Source of the DNA: Cylindrospermum sp. NIES-4074
Lineage (GTDB): Bacteria; Cyanobacteriota; Cyanobacteriia; Cyanobacteriales; Nostocaceae
Length of the DNA stretch: 64,000 nt
NCBI GenBank assembly: GCA_003994795.1
Contig: AP018269.1
Location: 62,001-126,000, forward strand
Direction: 5' to 3'
Below are positions 26,420 through 35,441 of this stretch, in pieces. Numbering within the stretch: the stretch's first letter is position 1; every line of letters begins with the position of its first letter. The notes under the pieces are model-generated. The model had not been told where the DNA came from, did no database searches, and saw only the letters and a list, made by a program, of their open reading frames with translations. The translations under genes and the position numbers were made by a program.

Positions 26420-29023
26420 ATGTTAAATCTTCAAAATCGCTTCCATAAGTTCCGTAATGGCTCCCTGAGTAATCTAAAATTGGGCGACTGGACAATTAAA
26501 TCCAAGCTGCAAGCCTTGCTCTTAGGAGTTAGCCTCGGTTCTGTAGTGGTAGTTAGTGGGATTGGTTGGTATCAAACACAAGCCACCCTCAGAAGCAAAA
26601 TCGCTGACCAACTTGCAGGTATAAGCAGCACCAAAGCCGAGCAGTTTGAGTCGTACTTTGAAAATTTGAACGACCAAGTGGGGATGTTAGCAGCAGATAG
26701 CAACGTCGTTAAAGCAATGGTAGATTTGAATGGGGGTTTCCGCAACCTAGATCGGAACTCTATTATTCCCCCGGAATGGGATACTGCAATAGATGCTTAC
26801 TACAGCGAGCAATTTTTCCCTCTGTTAAAAAAGAATTTATCCACTGAAGAACTGAACCCCAGTGTTTATCGTCCCACCGGACAAGCATCTCGCTATCTCC
26901 AGTATCATTATCTTGCTTCTAATCCCAATCCATTGGGCAAAAAAGACAAGCTACTCGATGCTGGTGATGGGAGCAACTATACTAAAGCCCATGCTAAATA
27001 TCAAAAATTTTTTGCAGGAATTGTTCAAAAATTTGGTTATTACGATTTATTTTTGATTAACCATAAAACAGGGGATTTAGTCTATTCCTATTTTAAAGAA
27101 ACAGATTTTGCCACTAATCAGCTACAGGGTGTTTACTCCCAAACTGCATTATCGGATTTGGTGCGGACAGTGCAGACAAATCCGACAAAAGGTAGCATTC
27201 AGGTGGCTGATTTTAAGCCTTACCGCCCCTCTTATGATGCTCCCACCGCTTTCGTGGCAACGCCCATTTATAGTGGTTCTAACATGATTGGTATCTTGGC
27301 AGTGCAAGTACCTGTTGATAAGATCAACCAGGCTATTAGCCGGAATAATAATTGGTTCGGCAGTGGTTTGGGTAAAACGGGGGAAGCTTATTTAGTCGGG
27401 CCTGATTTCCTTATGCGTTCGACATCCCGTTTTTGGGTTGAAGACCCCAAAAAATATCAAGACGTTGTTCGTTACACGGGGACTGACAATAGAACTCTCC
27501 AACTGATGGAGAACTTCAACACGACCATTAGCTTACAGAAAATCAAGAGTCCAGCCGCTCAAGCCGCTTTGGAAGGGCAACAAGGCATGATGGTAACTCG
27601 CAATTATCGGGGGGCAGAAGTATTAAGTTCCTACGCTCCTTTGAAGTTGAACGGGTTAAATTGGGCGATTCTGGCAGAGATGGAGGTGGGGGAAGCCTAT
27701 CGTCCGCTTTACACGTTACAGGTAATTTTGCTGATTGCAGCGGTAATTTTCCTACTGGGGATGGCGTATTTAGCGGCAATTGCGGCCAGGATTTTTACTG
27801 CTCCCTTGCGTCGCTTAACTGAAAGTGCCCGGAAACTTGTTGCTGGGGAACTGGATGTGGAAGTTGAGGTAAACTCGCAAGATGAGTTTGGGGAATTGGC
27901 AACAGAACTCAAAGAAGTAGCGAACAAATTACGCACAACTGAAGAGCAGCTAGAGATTAAGAAGCAAGAAAATAATCTTCTCTTACAGAATATCTTACCC
28001 AGCGCGATCGCCGAACGTAGGAAACAAGGAGAATTGCTCATTGCCGACAGCTTCAAGCAAATAACTATTCTCAATGCCCATGTGGCAGGTATTGCTGAGT
28101 TGAACAAGCGGATGTCACCCACAGAGGTAACCCAACTGCTTACCCAACTGTTTAATGAGTTTGACAAAACGGCAGAACTCTACGGCATGGAACGGCAGAA
28201 CAGCACCAGCACAAGCTACATGGCAACCTGTGGACTCACCCAAGCTAGATTTGACCACAGCAAACGAACTGTTGATTTTGCCCTAGCTATGTTAGACATT
28301 ATCCAGCGTATGGATAAAAGTCATAATTCTGCCTTTGGTTTACGCATCGGCATTCATGCAGGCCCGGTAACAGCAGGGGTAGTGGGAACTCAGAGACTTG
28401 AGTACGTCATTTGGGGGGAAACAGCGTATTTAGCAAACCGCCTACAGACTCAAGCTGAGTTGAACTATATTTTGATCACTCGGAGTGTGTACGAACGGGT
28501 GGCAGATAGCTTCACATTCATGCAAAACCCGTCTGTAAAAGTTCAAAGCCTGGGAGAGGTAGAAACTTGGACGCTTGTAACTACTAGAAAGTTAGTTCCT
28601 TCTCAGGTGGACTTGGTTCAGTCTTCCTTCGCCAAAGTCAAGCCCATCGCTGATAAAGCTGCCGAACTATTCTACAACCGACTGTTTGAATTAGAACCTT
28701 CTTTTCGTCCTCTATTTAAGGGGGATATGAAACAACAGGAGCGTAAGCTAATGGATACTCTTGCCCTTGCCGTGGAAGGCTTGCGTCAACCAGATAAGAT
28801 TATCCCCGCTGTCCAAAATCTGGGTCGCTACCATGCGGGTTTTGGTGTCAAGGCTGAATACTACGATATTGTTGGCGAGGCGTTGCTGTGGACGTTAGCG
28901 CAAGGACTGGGTGAAGGGTTTACGATGCCAGTGCAGGAGGCATGGGTAGAAGCTTACACATTCCTGAGCGAAATTATGAAAGAAGCAGCAGCAGAACTTG
29001 AGTTGGAAAAAATAGGTGTTTGA
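26420..29023 (+). CDS. dCache-HAMP-degenerate class III cyclase-globin receptor
   Basis: The 867-residue protein has an N-terminal membrane helix (~31-52), a long extracytoplasmic dCache-type sensor (~55-425), a second helix (LQVILLIAAVIFLLGMAYLA), a HAMP domain, a coiled coil, a class III cyclase domain (~545-700) and a C-terminal globin (~710-860). The cyclase fold is clear (RMSPTEVTQLLTQLFNEFDK; LRIGIHAGPVTAGVVG), but both metal-binding aspartates are replaced, by His554 and Thr598, so catalysis is doubtful. The globin has its proximal His805 in LGRYHAGFGV, matching flavohemoglobin-type LGRxHxxFGV. Likely an oxygen, NO or redox sensor. The globin call and the missing aspartates are read directly; output is unknown. 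Confidence 0.88.
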   Translation: MLNLQNRFHKFRNGSLSNLKLGDWTIKSKLQALLLGVSLGSVVVVSGIGWYQTQATLRSKIADQLAGISSTKAEQFESYFENLNDQVGMLAADSNVVKAMVDLNGGFRNLDRNSIIPPEWDTAIDAYYSEQFFPLLKKNLSTEELNPSVYRPTGQASRYLQYHYLASNPNPLGKKDKLLDAGDGSNYTKAHAKYQKFFAGIVQKFGYYDLFLINHKTGDLVYSYFKETDFATNQLQGVYSQTALSDLVRTVQTNPTKGSIQVADFKPYRPSYDAPTAFVATPIYSGSNMIGILAVQVPVDKINQAISRNNNWFGSGLGKTGEAYLVGPDFLMRSTSRFWVEDPKKYQDVVRYTGTDNRTLQLMENFNTTISLQKIKSPAAQAALEGQQGMMVTRNYRGAEVLSSYAPLKLNGLNWAILAEMEVGEAYRPLYTLQVILLIAAVIFLLGMAYLAAIAARIFTAPLRRLTESARKLVAGELDVEVEVNSQDEFGELATELKEVANKLRTTEEQLEIKKQENNLLLQNILPSAIAERRKQGELLIADSFKQITILNAHVAGIAELNKRMSPTEVTQLLTQLFNEFDKTAELYGMERQNSTSTSYMATCGLTQARFDHSKRTVDFALAMLDIIQRMDKSHNSAFGLRIGIHAGPVTAGVVGTQRLEYVIWGETAYLANRLQTQAELNYILITRSVYERVADSFTFMQNPSVKVQSLGEVETWTLVTTRKLVPSQVDLVQSSFAKVKPIADKAAELFYNRLFELEPSFRPLFKGDMKQQERKLMDTLALAVEGLRQPDKIIPAVQNLGRYHAGFGVKAEYYDIVGEALLWTLAQGLGEGFTMPVQEAWVEAYTFLSEIMKEAAAELELEKIGV

Positions 29024-29031
29024 AGAAGGCA

Positions 29032-29138
29032 GGGTGTGGGGTGTGGGGTGTGGGGTGTGGGGTGTGGGTAAGAGTTCAAGTATTTCCCCCCTTCTCCCTT
29101 TCCTCTTCTTCCCCTACACCCTACACCCTACACCCTAC
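29032..29138. repeat. Heptamer arrays GGGTGTG x5 and CCCTACA x3
   Basis: GGGTGTG occurs five times at 29032-29066 and CCCTACA about 3.5 times at 29112-29138, with a polypyrimidine stretch between. They fill the gap between the globin protein and the MscS gene and could pair in RNA. Confidence 0.88.
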
Positions 29139-29169
29139 CCCCCCTTTAAAGGTTTGTTAAAAAACAGTC

Positions 29170-30657
29170 ATGGATAAATCACTTCTGGGATGGATATTGC
29201 TTTTAGGTCTGGGATTTCCATTGTTGGGGATACTGCTTGGTGAAGCAGCCTCAAGATTAGAACGGCAGCAACACCCCTTAGCAGTTGGTCTGCGTCAGGT
29301 GCGCGAGTATGTGTTACCACCCTTAGCCGTGATTTTGGTAATGCGACAGCTTTTAAGCGTTGCTGGCAAAGATTCCTGGGCACGTTTTGTGGAAACGTTA
29401 ACTTGGGTTGCTGTGATTGTCGCGGGACTTTCTTTAATCAACGCTTTGTTGACTACAAAAAAGCAACCGATCAAATGGCAAATTCATGTACCTAACCTGT
29501 TTTTTCAGGTAGCTAGGGGCGTAGTGATCTTAGCCATTGGTTATCACATTATCAATGGAGTTTGGAATATAAGTTTGACTGGTTTGGGTTCTAGTGTGGG
29601 GATAGCTTCAGCAGTAATTGCCTTAGCGTTGCAAGATACCCTCAGTAATCTGGTGTCAGGATTACTACTGCTATTTGCCAAACCGTTCAGAACAGGTGAT
29701 TGGATTGAGATAGATGGAAAGCAGGGACGGGTAATTGAGCAAAATTGGTGGTCGGTGACGATCGCCACTCCGACAATGAAATTAAACGTTCCTAATGGGG
29801 TGTTGTCGAAGGCAAGCATCATCAATTTTGGTCAGAAAGGAATTTGGAAAAGTGTTTTCGCCTCATTTTCTTATGACGATGCTCCTAATCAAGTGATTCC
29901 AGCCCTCAATACCTTGACGGAGGGTATAGAGCTGATCGAAGCCAAAGATCCTGCTCTGGTTAGTTCCTATGAAGACTTCAGTATCACTTACAAGCTGGCC
30001 TATAAAGTGCTGCCTGAAAAAGATTGGATTGTTGCTGCGGAACTCAAATCTCGACTTTACTATCTAACCAAACGTTATGGTTTTACTATGCCTTATCCGA
30101 TTACAGTGCAGTATGATGTCGATGCGAAACTTGGGATACCAAGCCGGATTCCCCAAGTAGTCGAGAACCGCCAACAGGAATTGGTAACTTATTTGCGATC
30201 GCTTGCTTATTTCTCGACACTCAATGATCATCAGATTGAGAAACTGGCCCAAAGCGCTAGATTTAAAGCCTACGGTAAGGGTGAGTTAATTATCACAGAA
30301 GGTAAAGAAGACGAGGGACTGTATATTATCTTCAAGGGCATGGGGCACGCCTATGTCATCGATGAGCAAGGTGAGCGCCAGATAGTGGACGAGCTGGAAC
30401 TTAACGAAGCCTTTGGGGAAATGGCTATCTTTCCAGGAGAAGTAAGTCCGGTTACAGCCGTTGCCGATGAGGATGTTGAGGTTGTAGTGATTCCAGCCAA
30501 AGAGGTGATCGAAGTGATCGAGTCTAACAACAAATTTGCCTCAGAGATTCTTGAGTATATCGAAGAACGGAAAAAGATGGTTCGACTTGCTAAAGGCATC
30601 AAAGACGAGGCGAGTCCATTCATTAGTAACAATGGTCGCCGAGTGCAAATAGGATGA
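29170..30657 (+). CDS. MscS-type channel with C-terminal cyclic nucleotide-binding domain
   Basis: The 495-residue protein has four membrane helices in the first ~170 residues. The pore helix and MscS core follow (GIASAVIALALQDTLSNLVS; AKPFRTGDWIEIDGKQGRVI; PNGVLSKASIINF) and then the soluble cage. From ~360 there is a cNMP-binding beta-roll (KGELIITEGKEDEGLYIIFK; ELNEAFGEMAIFPGEVSPVT), where the usual phosphate-binding Arg-Thr/Ser pair is partly changed (GEVSPVTA). MscS proteins release osmolytes under membrane tension; fusions of this kind may be gated by cNMP. It lies after the globin-cyclase protein and overlaps the next gene by four bases (ATGA), so those two are coupled. Confidence 0.9.
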   Translation: MDKSLLGWILLLGLGFPLLGILLGEAASRLERQQHPLAVGLRQVREYVLPPLAVILVMRQLLSVAGKDSWARFVETLTWVAVIVAGLSLINALLTTKKQPIKWQIHVPNLFFQVARGVVILAIGYHIINGVWNISLTGLGSSVGIASAVIALALQDTLSNLVSGLLLLFAKPFRTGDWIEIDGKQGRVIEQNWWSVTIATPTMKLNVPNGVLSKASIINFGQKGIWKSVFASFSYDDAPNQVIPALNTLTEGIELIEAKDPALVSSYEDFSITYKLAYKVLPEKDWIVAAELKSRLYYLTKRYGFTMPYPITVQYDVDAKLGIPSRIPQVVENRQQELVTYLRSLAYFSTLNDHQIEKLAQSARFKAYGKGELIITEGKEDEGLYIIFKGMGHAYVIDEQGERQIVDELELNEAFGEMAIFPGEVSPVTAVADEDVEVVVIPAKEVIEVIESNNKFASEILEYIEERKKMVRLAKGIKDEASPFISNNGRRVQIG

Positions 30658-31733
30658 TGAGGATAACTAGAGCAAAGCTTGACAGGAGTCGCTTATTTTT
30701 GACCGGCATAATTTTATTATTGACAGCCTGCGCCCAAGGGTCAAAAACCTCAAGGGCCAAGATTGACAATCAAGTTAGTGCAGACAAAACCTCAAAAGCA
30801 GACTTAGGTATTCAGCAGGTTGAGCGTAAATTAGTTAAACCCCCTGCAACCCAAGACTCAGCTAAACAGGGCATTGTGCTGCCGGAGGTAACACCCTTGG
30901 AACTGGAGGGAACACTGGCGATATCTGGAACTCAGGTAGTTTTGCCCATCAGTCAGGCTATTGCTCAACGCTTTATTCAAGACGGCTACCCCAACAAGAT
31001 TGATCTCGCTGGTATTGATACTCAGGTTGGCTTTAAGCTATTTTGCGAGGGGAAAAAGGTCGATATTGTCAATGCGGTTCGCCCGATTACTAGTCAGGAG
31101 TCTGCCGCCTGCGCTAAGTTAGGTATTGAGCCGATAGGCTTTCAAATTGCTACCGATGCAGTGACTATTGTAGTTAGTTCTCAGAATAATTTTGTCCCCA
31201 ACAATCTGACGCGCGACGAAATAGCAAAGGTATTCACTGTCCAAAAGTGGTCAGATGTGAATCCCAAATGGCCAGCGGAATTGATTAAACGCATTGTCCC
31301 AGCGGGATCTGTTACGGGAGACTCAGTTGAGCTATTTGCCCAAGCTATCTTTAAGGGGAACGTCAGCCAACTTATTAATGCTCCAAATACCATATCTTAT
31401 GACTATGTAGAGCAGTTGCACTCAGAAGCTTTAATTAATCCATATATGGTTGGCTTTTTAGAGTATAACTCCTATAAACAAAACCAAGACAAGGTGAAGG
31501 CGATCGCCATTGATGGAGTAGCCCCTGACCAGTCGGCATATCCTCTCACCCGTCCATTATATATTTATGCAGATGCCAAAGCGATTCAGCAACGACCGGA
31601 AGTGAAAGGATTTGTTAACTATTACTTGACCAATGTGAACGAAGAAATTCCTAATTTGGGCTATTTTCCCGTTAAAGCAACGGTATTGGATGAGTCAAAA
31701 ACTAAGTTTTTGCAAGTGCAGGGTAATAAATAG
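30654..31733 (+). CDS. PstS-like substrate-binding lipoprotein
   Basis: The 359-residue protein has a lipoprotein signal (LFLTGIILLLTACAQG, lipobox LTAC), a charged linker, and a PBP-like domain from about residue 80: LAISGTQVVLPISQAIAQRF, VDIVNAVRPITSQESA, then FVPNNLTRDEIAKVFTVQKW. This is the pattern of phosphate-binding PstS relatives, although the usual TGSG phosphate loop reads SGTQ. Its ATG lies in the stop of the MscS gene, so translation is coupled. No permease or ATPase genes follow, so it may sense rather than transport. Confidence 0.82.
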   Translation: MMRITRAKLDRSRLFLTGIILLLTACAQGSKTSRAKIDNQVSADKTSKADLGIQQVERKLVKPPATQDSAKQGIVLPEVTPLELEGTLAISGTQVVLPISQAIAQRFIQDGYPNKIDLAGIDTQVGFKLFCEGKKVDIVNAVRPITSQESAACAKLGIEPIGFQIATDAVTIVVSSQNNFVPNNLTRDEIAKVFTVQKWSDVNPKWPAELIKRIVPAGSVTGDSVELFAQAIFKGNVSQLINAPNTISYDYVEQLHSEALINPYMVGFLEYNSYKQNQDKVKAIAIDGVAPDQSAYPLTRPLYIYADAKAIQQRPEVKGFVNYYLTNVNEEIPNLGYFPVKATVLDESKTKFLQVQGNK

Positions 31734-32180
31734 TTATTGCAGAAAGCAAGTAAGAAAAATTAGTTATTTGGACAATTATTAACCAATTTTTCCTATTACT
31801 CCATTCTCCAGTTCTATGCACCGTCATATAAAATTGGTATGAGATATAAACTTTTGGGTTACACCAGAGGTTTTTCTAGTTCACCCGATTGGGTGAATGC
31901 GACATTAGCATCGGGAACTACTCTGAAAGAAGATACAGTTTTTATTGAAGGCAGGAGTTAGGGGGCAGCAATGCTTGCGGGAAACTGACCCCTAACGTAA
32001 GCTGTGACCAAAGGGAACAAGGGTTTAAGACCCCCACCAAATTGAAAATTTGGTGGCTCTTTTTCAGGAGGGGTTGGAATCCCATAGCTGAAAAAAAACC
32101 TTCTGCCTCCTGCCTTCTGCCTTCTTCATTATCCTCTTGGCAGCTATTCTCACAGCAGGAAAACCGCCAAACTGGCTATT
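31734..32180. other. Spacer with hairpin and decayed repeat
   Basis: No gene seen in 447 bases. A CTAGTTCACCCGATTGGGTG segment near 31877 is a short inverted repeat. A strong hairpin lies at 32034-32056. The final 90 bases hold CTGCCTCCTGCCTTCTGCC low-complexity DNA ahead of the kinase start. Confidence 0.5.
32034..32066 (+). terminator. Hairpin with T-tract
   Basis: CCACCAAATT and AATTTGGTGG pair perfectly around GAA, followed by CTCTTTTTC. It lies 300 bp past the nearest upstream stop, so it may end a longer transcript or belong to a dispersed repeat. Confidence 0.6.
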
Positions 32181-34694
32181 ATGCCTTTTAAATCTACATT
32201 TATGACTTGTGTATCTAAGGGTCGAAAAGTGGTTGAGACTGTAAATTGTCAACAAGAGGCGATCGCCATTTTATCTAAAATTGCTGCCAATTTACCGGGG
32301 ATGATTTTCCAAATCCTCCAGCAGCAAGATGGTTCCCCGCTAGTGCTGTATGTTAGTTCAGGCTGTCGGGAATTGTTAGAATTAGAACCAGAAGTTATAC
32401 AAGCAGACTTACACCGATTATATACACTAATTTATCCCCAAGATTTACAAGCCTTTGACGAATCTATGGTTTTTGCTACAGCCACTCTTGCACCTTGGCA
32501 CTGGGAAGGTCGCATTATTACCCCTAGTGGTAAACTCAAGTGGATTCAAGGCACTTCCCAACTAGAACGACAAGCCGACGGCGATCTGATTTGGGATGGT
32601 TTGCTGATGGATATCACAGACCGAAAGCAAGCAGAAGCAAAATTCTCTGAGAGTGAAGCGCGGTATAAAGCCATTTTAGATGCTATCCCCGATTTAATGT
32701 TTCGCATCAGTCGCGATGGCAAGTATCTAGACTTGAAAGGTGACGGAGTTAATATTATCCCTCCTAAAGAAGAGGTAGTCGGAAAAAATTTACAGGATTT
32801 ATTACCCAGTGATGTGGTAGTCATTAGCCAAGAGGCGATCGCCAAAACTTTGGATTCGGGAACTTTGCAAACTTGCGAATATCAGCTATCAACGCCTTTG
32901 GGGATGCGAGATTATGAGGCCCGGTTGGTCACAAGTGGACAAGATGAAGTTTTAGCCATTGTCCGGGATATTACAGAACGCAAACAAGCTGAACTAGCAC
33001 TGCGAAGTTTGGCGCAAAAGTTTGCTAAGGCTTTTAGTTGCAGTCCTGACTCAATTACCATCAGTACAGTCAAAGAAGGACGCTTTATTGAAGTCAACGA
33101 CAGTTTTGTCAGACTTTCAGGTTATGAGCGAGATGAAGCTATTGGCCGTACTGCTTTTGAGTTAAATATTTGGGTGGACGAGGGCGATCGCCAAAAATTA
33201 TTACACGAGTTACAAACCAAGGGCATTGTTCGCAATCTGGAAGTTGAATTTCGCCAGCGGTCTGGTGAGGTAATTATCGCCTTGATTTCCGCAGAAATCA
33301 TTGATTTAGACGGTATCTCTTGCCTATTAGCAGTGCATCACGACATTACAGAACGTAAGCAAGCGGAAGCACAATTACACCTCTGTGCAAAACGCGATCG
33401 CTTGTTGGCAGAAACCTTAGTGCGAATTCGGTCTTCCCTCAATTTAGAACAAATTCTCCAAACCACTGTCTCCGAAGTCCGGCAATTTTTGCAAGTAGAA
33501 CGGGTCTTTATTGGGTTAAAAGATTCCCTTTTGGGAGCGAAAACTGTTGCTGAATCAGTAGATCCTCACTATCCATCAATTTTAGATTGGTCTACTGATG
33601 ATGAAGCTTATATTCAAGAATTGAAAACTTTACTCACAACTAATCGTGTGCTGGTAGAAGAAGATACAAGCAAAATATCAATATCATCGAAGTTGAGAAC
33701 ACATTATCAACAATTCCAAACTAGGGCTTCTTTAGGTGTGCCCATTATTTTAGGTGACGAATTATTAGGGGCGTTGATTGCCAATCAATGCACTGGAACC
33801 CGTCATTGGCAACCAATGGAAATTGATTTGCTACAACAGATGTCAGAGCAGTTAGCGATCGCCATTCAGCAAAGTCTGATTTACCAAGAACTTGCTACAC
33901 TCAACACTAATTTAGAACGCCAGGTAGAAGAACGGACAGCGCAGTTGCAGCAAAAAATGCAAGAACTGGAAGAATTACACCGAGTCAAAGATGTTGTCTT
34001 GCACACTGTCGCCCATGATTTACGGACTTCCGTCATGGGTAATTTGATGGTGCTGAAGCATTTGCTCAAAAACCGAGAACTGTGTCCTAGTGAAGCATCC
34101 ACTTCATCTCATATCTCTGTATCTTCCTCGATCATCGAACGCATGGTTCAAGGCAATGATCGACAACTGGGAATGCTTGACTCATTGTTAGAAATTCATT
34201 CTTGCGAAAAGCAAGGAGTTGTTCTTAATCGGCAACTCATAAAATTTAGCACCCTAATCAGGGAAATTATTACAGACTTGCAGCCTCTACTCAGTCAAAA
34301 TCAAGCGACAGTCACAAACTTGGTACCCACAGATTTACCCTTGGTGATGGCAGATGCAACTCGCTTGCAGAGAGTTTTGGCAAATTTGTTTACTCATAGC
34401 TTGCAACATAATCCACCAGGATTAAACTTTACCCTCGAAGCCAAGGTGGAAGGGGGAATGATTCGCACATCAATTCAAGACAACGGTGCAGTGATGAGCA
34501 AATTAGAGTGCGATCGCCTTTTCGATTTATACATCCGCGAACCCCAAGCCCCTTGTTCCACAGGTATTGGCTTAAAAATGTATATCTGTCGGCAAATTAT
34601 TCAAGCCCACGGTGGCGAAATTGGGGTTATTAGTAACCGCCAACATGGGTTAACTTTTTGGTTTACTCTACCCCTTGAGGGAATTAAAAATTAA
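32181..34694 (+). CDS. PAS-PAS-PAS-GAF sensor histidine kinase
   Basis: The 837-residue soluble kinase has three PAS domains, each closed by the (D)ITxRKQAE linker motif (near residues 155, 270 and 395). A GAF domain follows (LAETLVRIRSSLNLEQILQT), then a coiled coil, HisKA (LHTVAHDLRTSVMGNLMVLK, the His in AHDLR) and an HATPase domain. The ATP site is atypical: the N-box reads NLFTHSLQHN and the G1 box reads DNGAVM instead of DNGxGI, while GIGLKMYICRQII is kept. Autokinase activity may therefore be weak. No response regulator gene adjoins. The final codons and stop lie in an ATTAAAA heptamer array. Confidence 0.9.
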   Translation: MPFKSTFMTCVSKGRKVVETVNCQQEAIAILSKIAANLPGMIFQILQQQDGSPLVLYVSSGCRELLELEPEVIQADLHRLYTLIYPQDLQAFDESMVFATATLAPWHWEGRIITPSGKLKWIQGTSQLERQADGDLIWDGLLMDITDRKQAEAKFSESEARYKAILDAIPDLMFRISRDGKYLDLKGDGVNIIPPKEEVVGKNLQDLLPSDVVVISQEAIAKTLDSGTLQTCEYQLSTPLGMRDYEARLVTSGQDEVLAIVRDITERKQAELALRSLAQKFAKAFSCSPDSITISTVKEGRFIEVNDSFVRLSGYERDEAIGRTAFELNIWVDEGDRQKLLHELQTKGIVRNLEVEFRQRSGEVIIALISAEIIDLDGISCLLAVHHDITERKQAEAQLHLCAKRDRLLAETLVRIRSSLNLEQILQTTVSEVRQFLQVERVFIGLKDSLLGAKTVAESVDPHYPSILDWSTDDEAYIQELKTLLTTNRVLVEEDTSKISISSKLRTHYQQFQTRASLGVPIILGDELLGALIANQCTGTRHWQPMEIDLLQQMSEQLAIAIQQSLIYQELATLNTNLERQVEERTAQLQQKMQELEELHRVKDVVLHTVAHDLRTSVMGNLMVLKHLLKNRELCPSEASTSSHISVSSSIIERMVQGNDRQLGMLDSLLEIHSCEKQGVVLNRQLIKFSTLIREIITDLQPLLSQNQATVTNLVPTDLPLVMADATRLQRVLANLFTHSLQHNPPGLNFTLEAKVEGGMIRTSIQDNGAVMSKLECDRLFDLYIREPQAPCSTGIGLKMYICRQIIQAHGGEIGVISNRQHGLTFWFTLPLEGIKN

Positions 34695-34710
34695 AAATTA
34701 AAAATTAAAA
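34683..34710. repeat. Heptamer array ATTAAAA x4 over the kinase stop
   Basis: Four ATTAAAA units; the kinase ends (I-K-N-stop) within the first two. The rest of the 34711-34823 spacer has no recognised feature. Confidence 0.82.
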
Positions 34711-34823
34711 ATTAATTTTTAAGTAGAGAAGCGACGGTCAAGCTATTTTCATCCGCCAAAGTCACAAAAAAGGAGTTATATCAAGTCCAGTTAATTACTT
34801 GTAATAAGTTTGGTCTTTTTAGC

Positions 34824-34858
34824 AATTACCCATTACCAATTACCCATTACCAATTACC
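34824..34858. repeat. Heptamer array AATTACC/CATTACC x5
   Basis: Five units in register, the same sequence type as at 16615-16656 and in the modBC linker at 56254-56313. Confidence 0.88.
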
Positions 34859-34898
34859 AGCCCTCACAGATATGATAAGCATTCAACCGGACATGATA

Positions 34899-35441
34899 TT
34901 AAATCTGATGTTGTTCCCAATCCAATGTTTCCTGGTCTAAACCATCAGGTACACACCAAGTAATCTCCCCTCTCAATGTATCTATCAATGTTTGCTCAAC
35001 CACATCAGTTAAGTTTTCCCATGACAAATCTTCACGTTGAAGCAAAACTTTGAGTCCTTCCAAAGCAGTCTGCGTTGCTTTCTCGTCTGGGAAAGTGAGC
35101 GGATCGTTAGCACGCAGAGGATCTTGTTGTACAGCTATAATTCCCTGTCTTACAGCTGTAGTAATTTTCTGATGCATCTCAGTTTTTCCGCGATGCCATT
35201 GCCGCTGCCACCCTCTTTTACTCGTAGCGTACAGAGCGGGTAGACGATTCAAAGCATAGGCAATCACCTCATTCGCTTTGATGTATTTGGCAGTTTTAGG
35301 GGGTAAGGATTGGAATTGTTTCTCCACCTCCTCAACCACTAGCACTTCCATCACATTACGAGAGGTTTTCGTGAATGCTTGCTGTTTAGAATGTGGAATT
35401 GAAGAATCAGATGACAAATCAAAACTTGGCATATTTACCAA
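34899..35441 (-). CDS. comFB: ComFB-family protein
   Basis: The 180-residue protein has a short variable N-terminus and then the ComFB core: RNVMEVLVVEEVEKQFQSLP, AKYIKANEVIAYALNRLPAL and YATSKRGWQRQWHRGK, the last being the late-competence ComFB signature (alpha-helical, with a basic loop). Recent work on cyanobacterial ComFB describes binding of cyclic di-nucleotides and a role in motility or competence; that is family knowledge, not visible here. It lies between two sensor kinases but is transcribed opposite to both. ATG 35441 gives the longest form; the core would tolerate a start further in. Confidence 0.82.
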   Translation of the reverse strand: MVNMPSFDLSSDSSIPHSKQQAFTKTSRNVMEVLVVEEVEKQFQSLPPKTAKYIKANEVIAYALNRLPALYATSKRGWQRQWHRGKTEMHQKITTAVRQGIIAVQQDPLRANDPLTFPDEKATQTALEGLKVLLQREDLSWENLTDVVEQTLIDTLRGEITWCVPDGLDQETLDWEQHQI

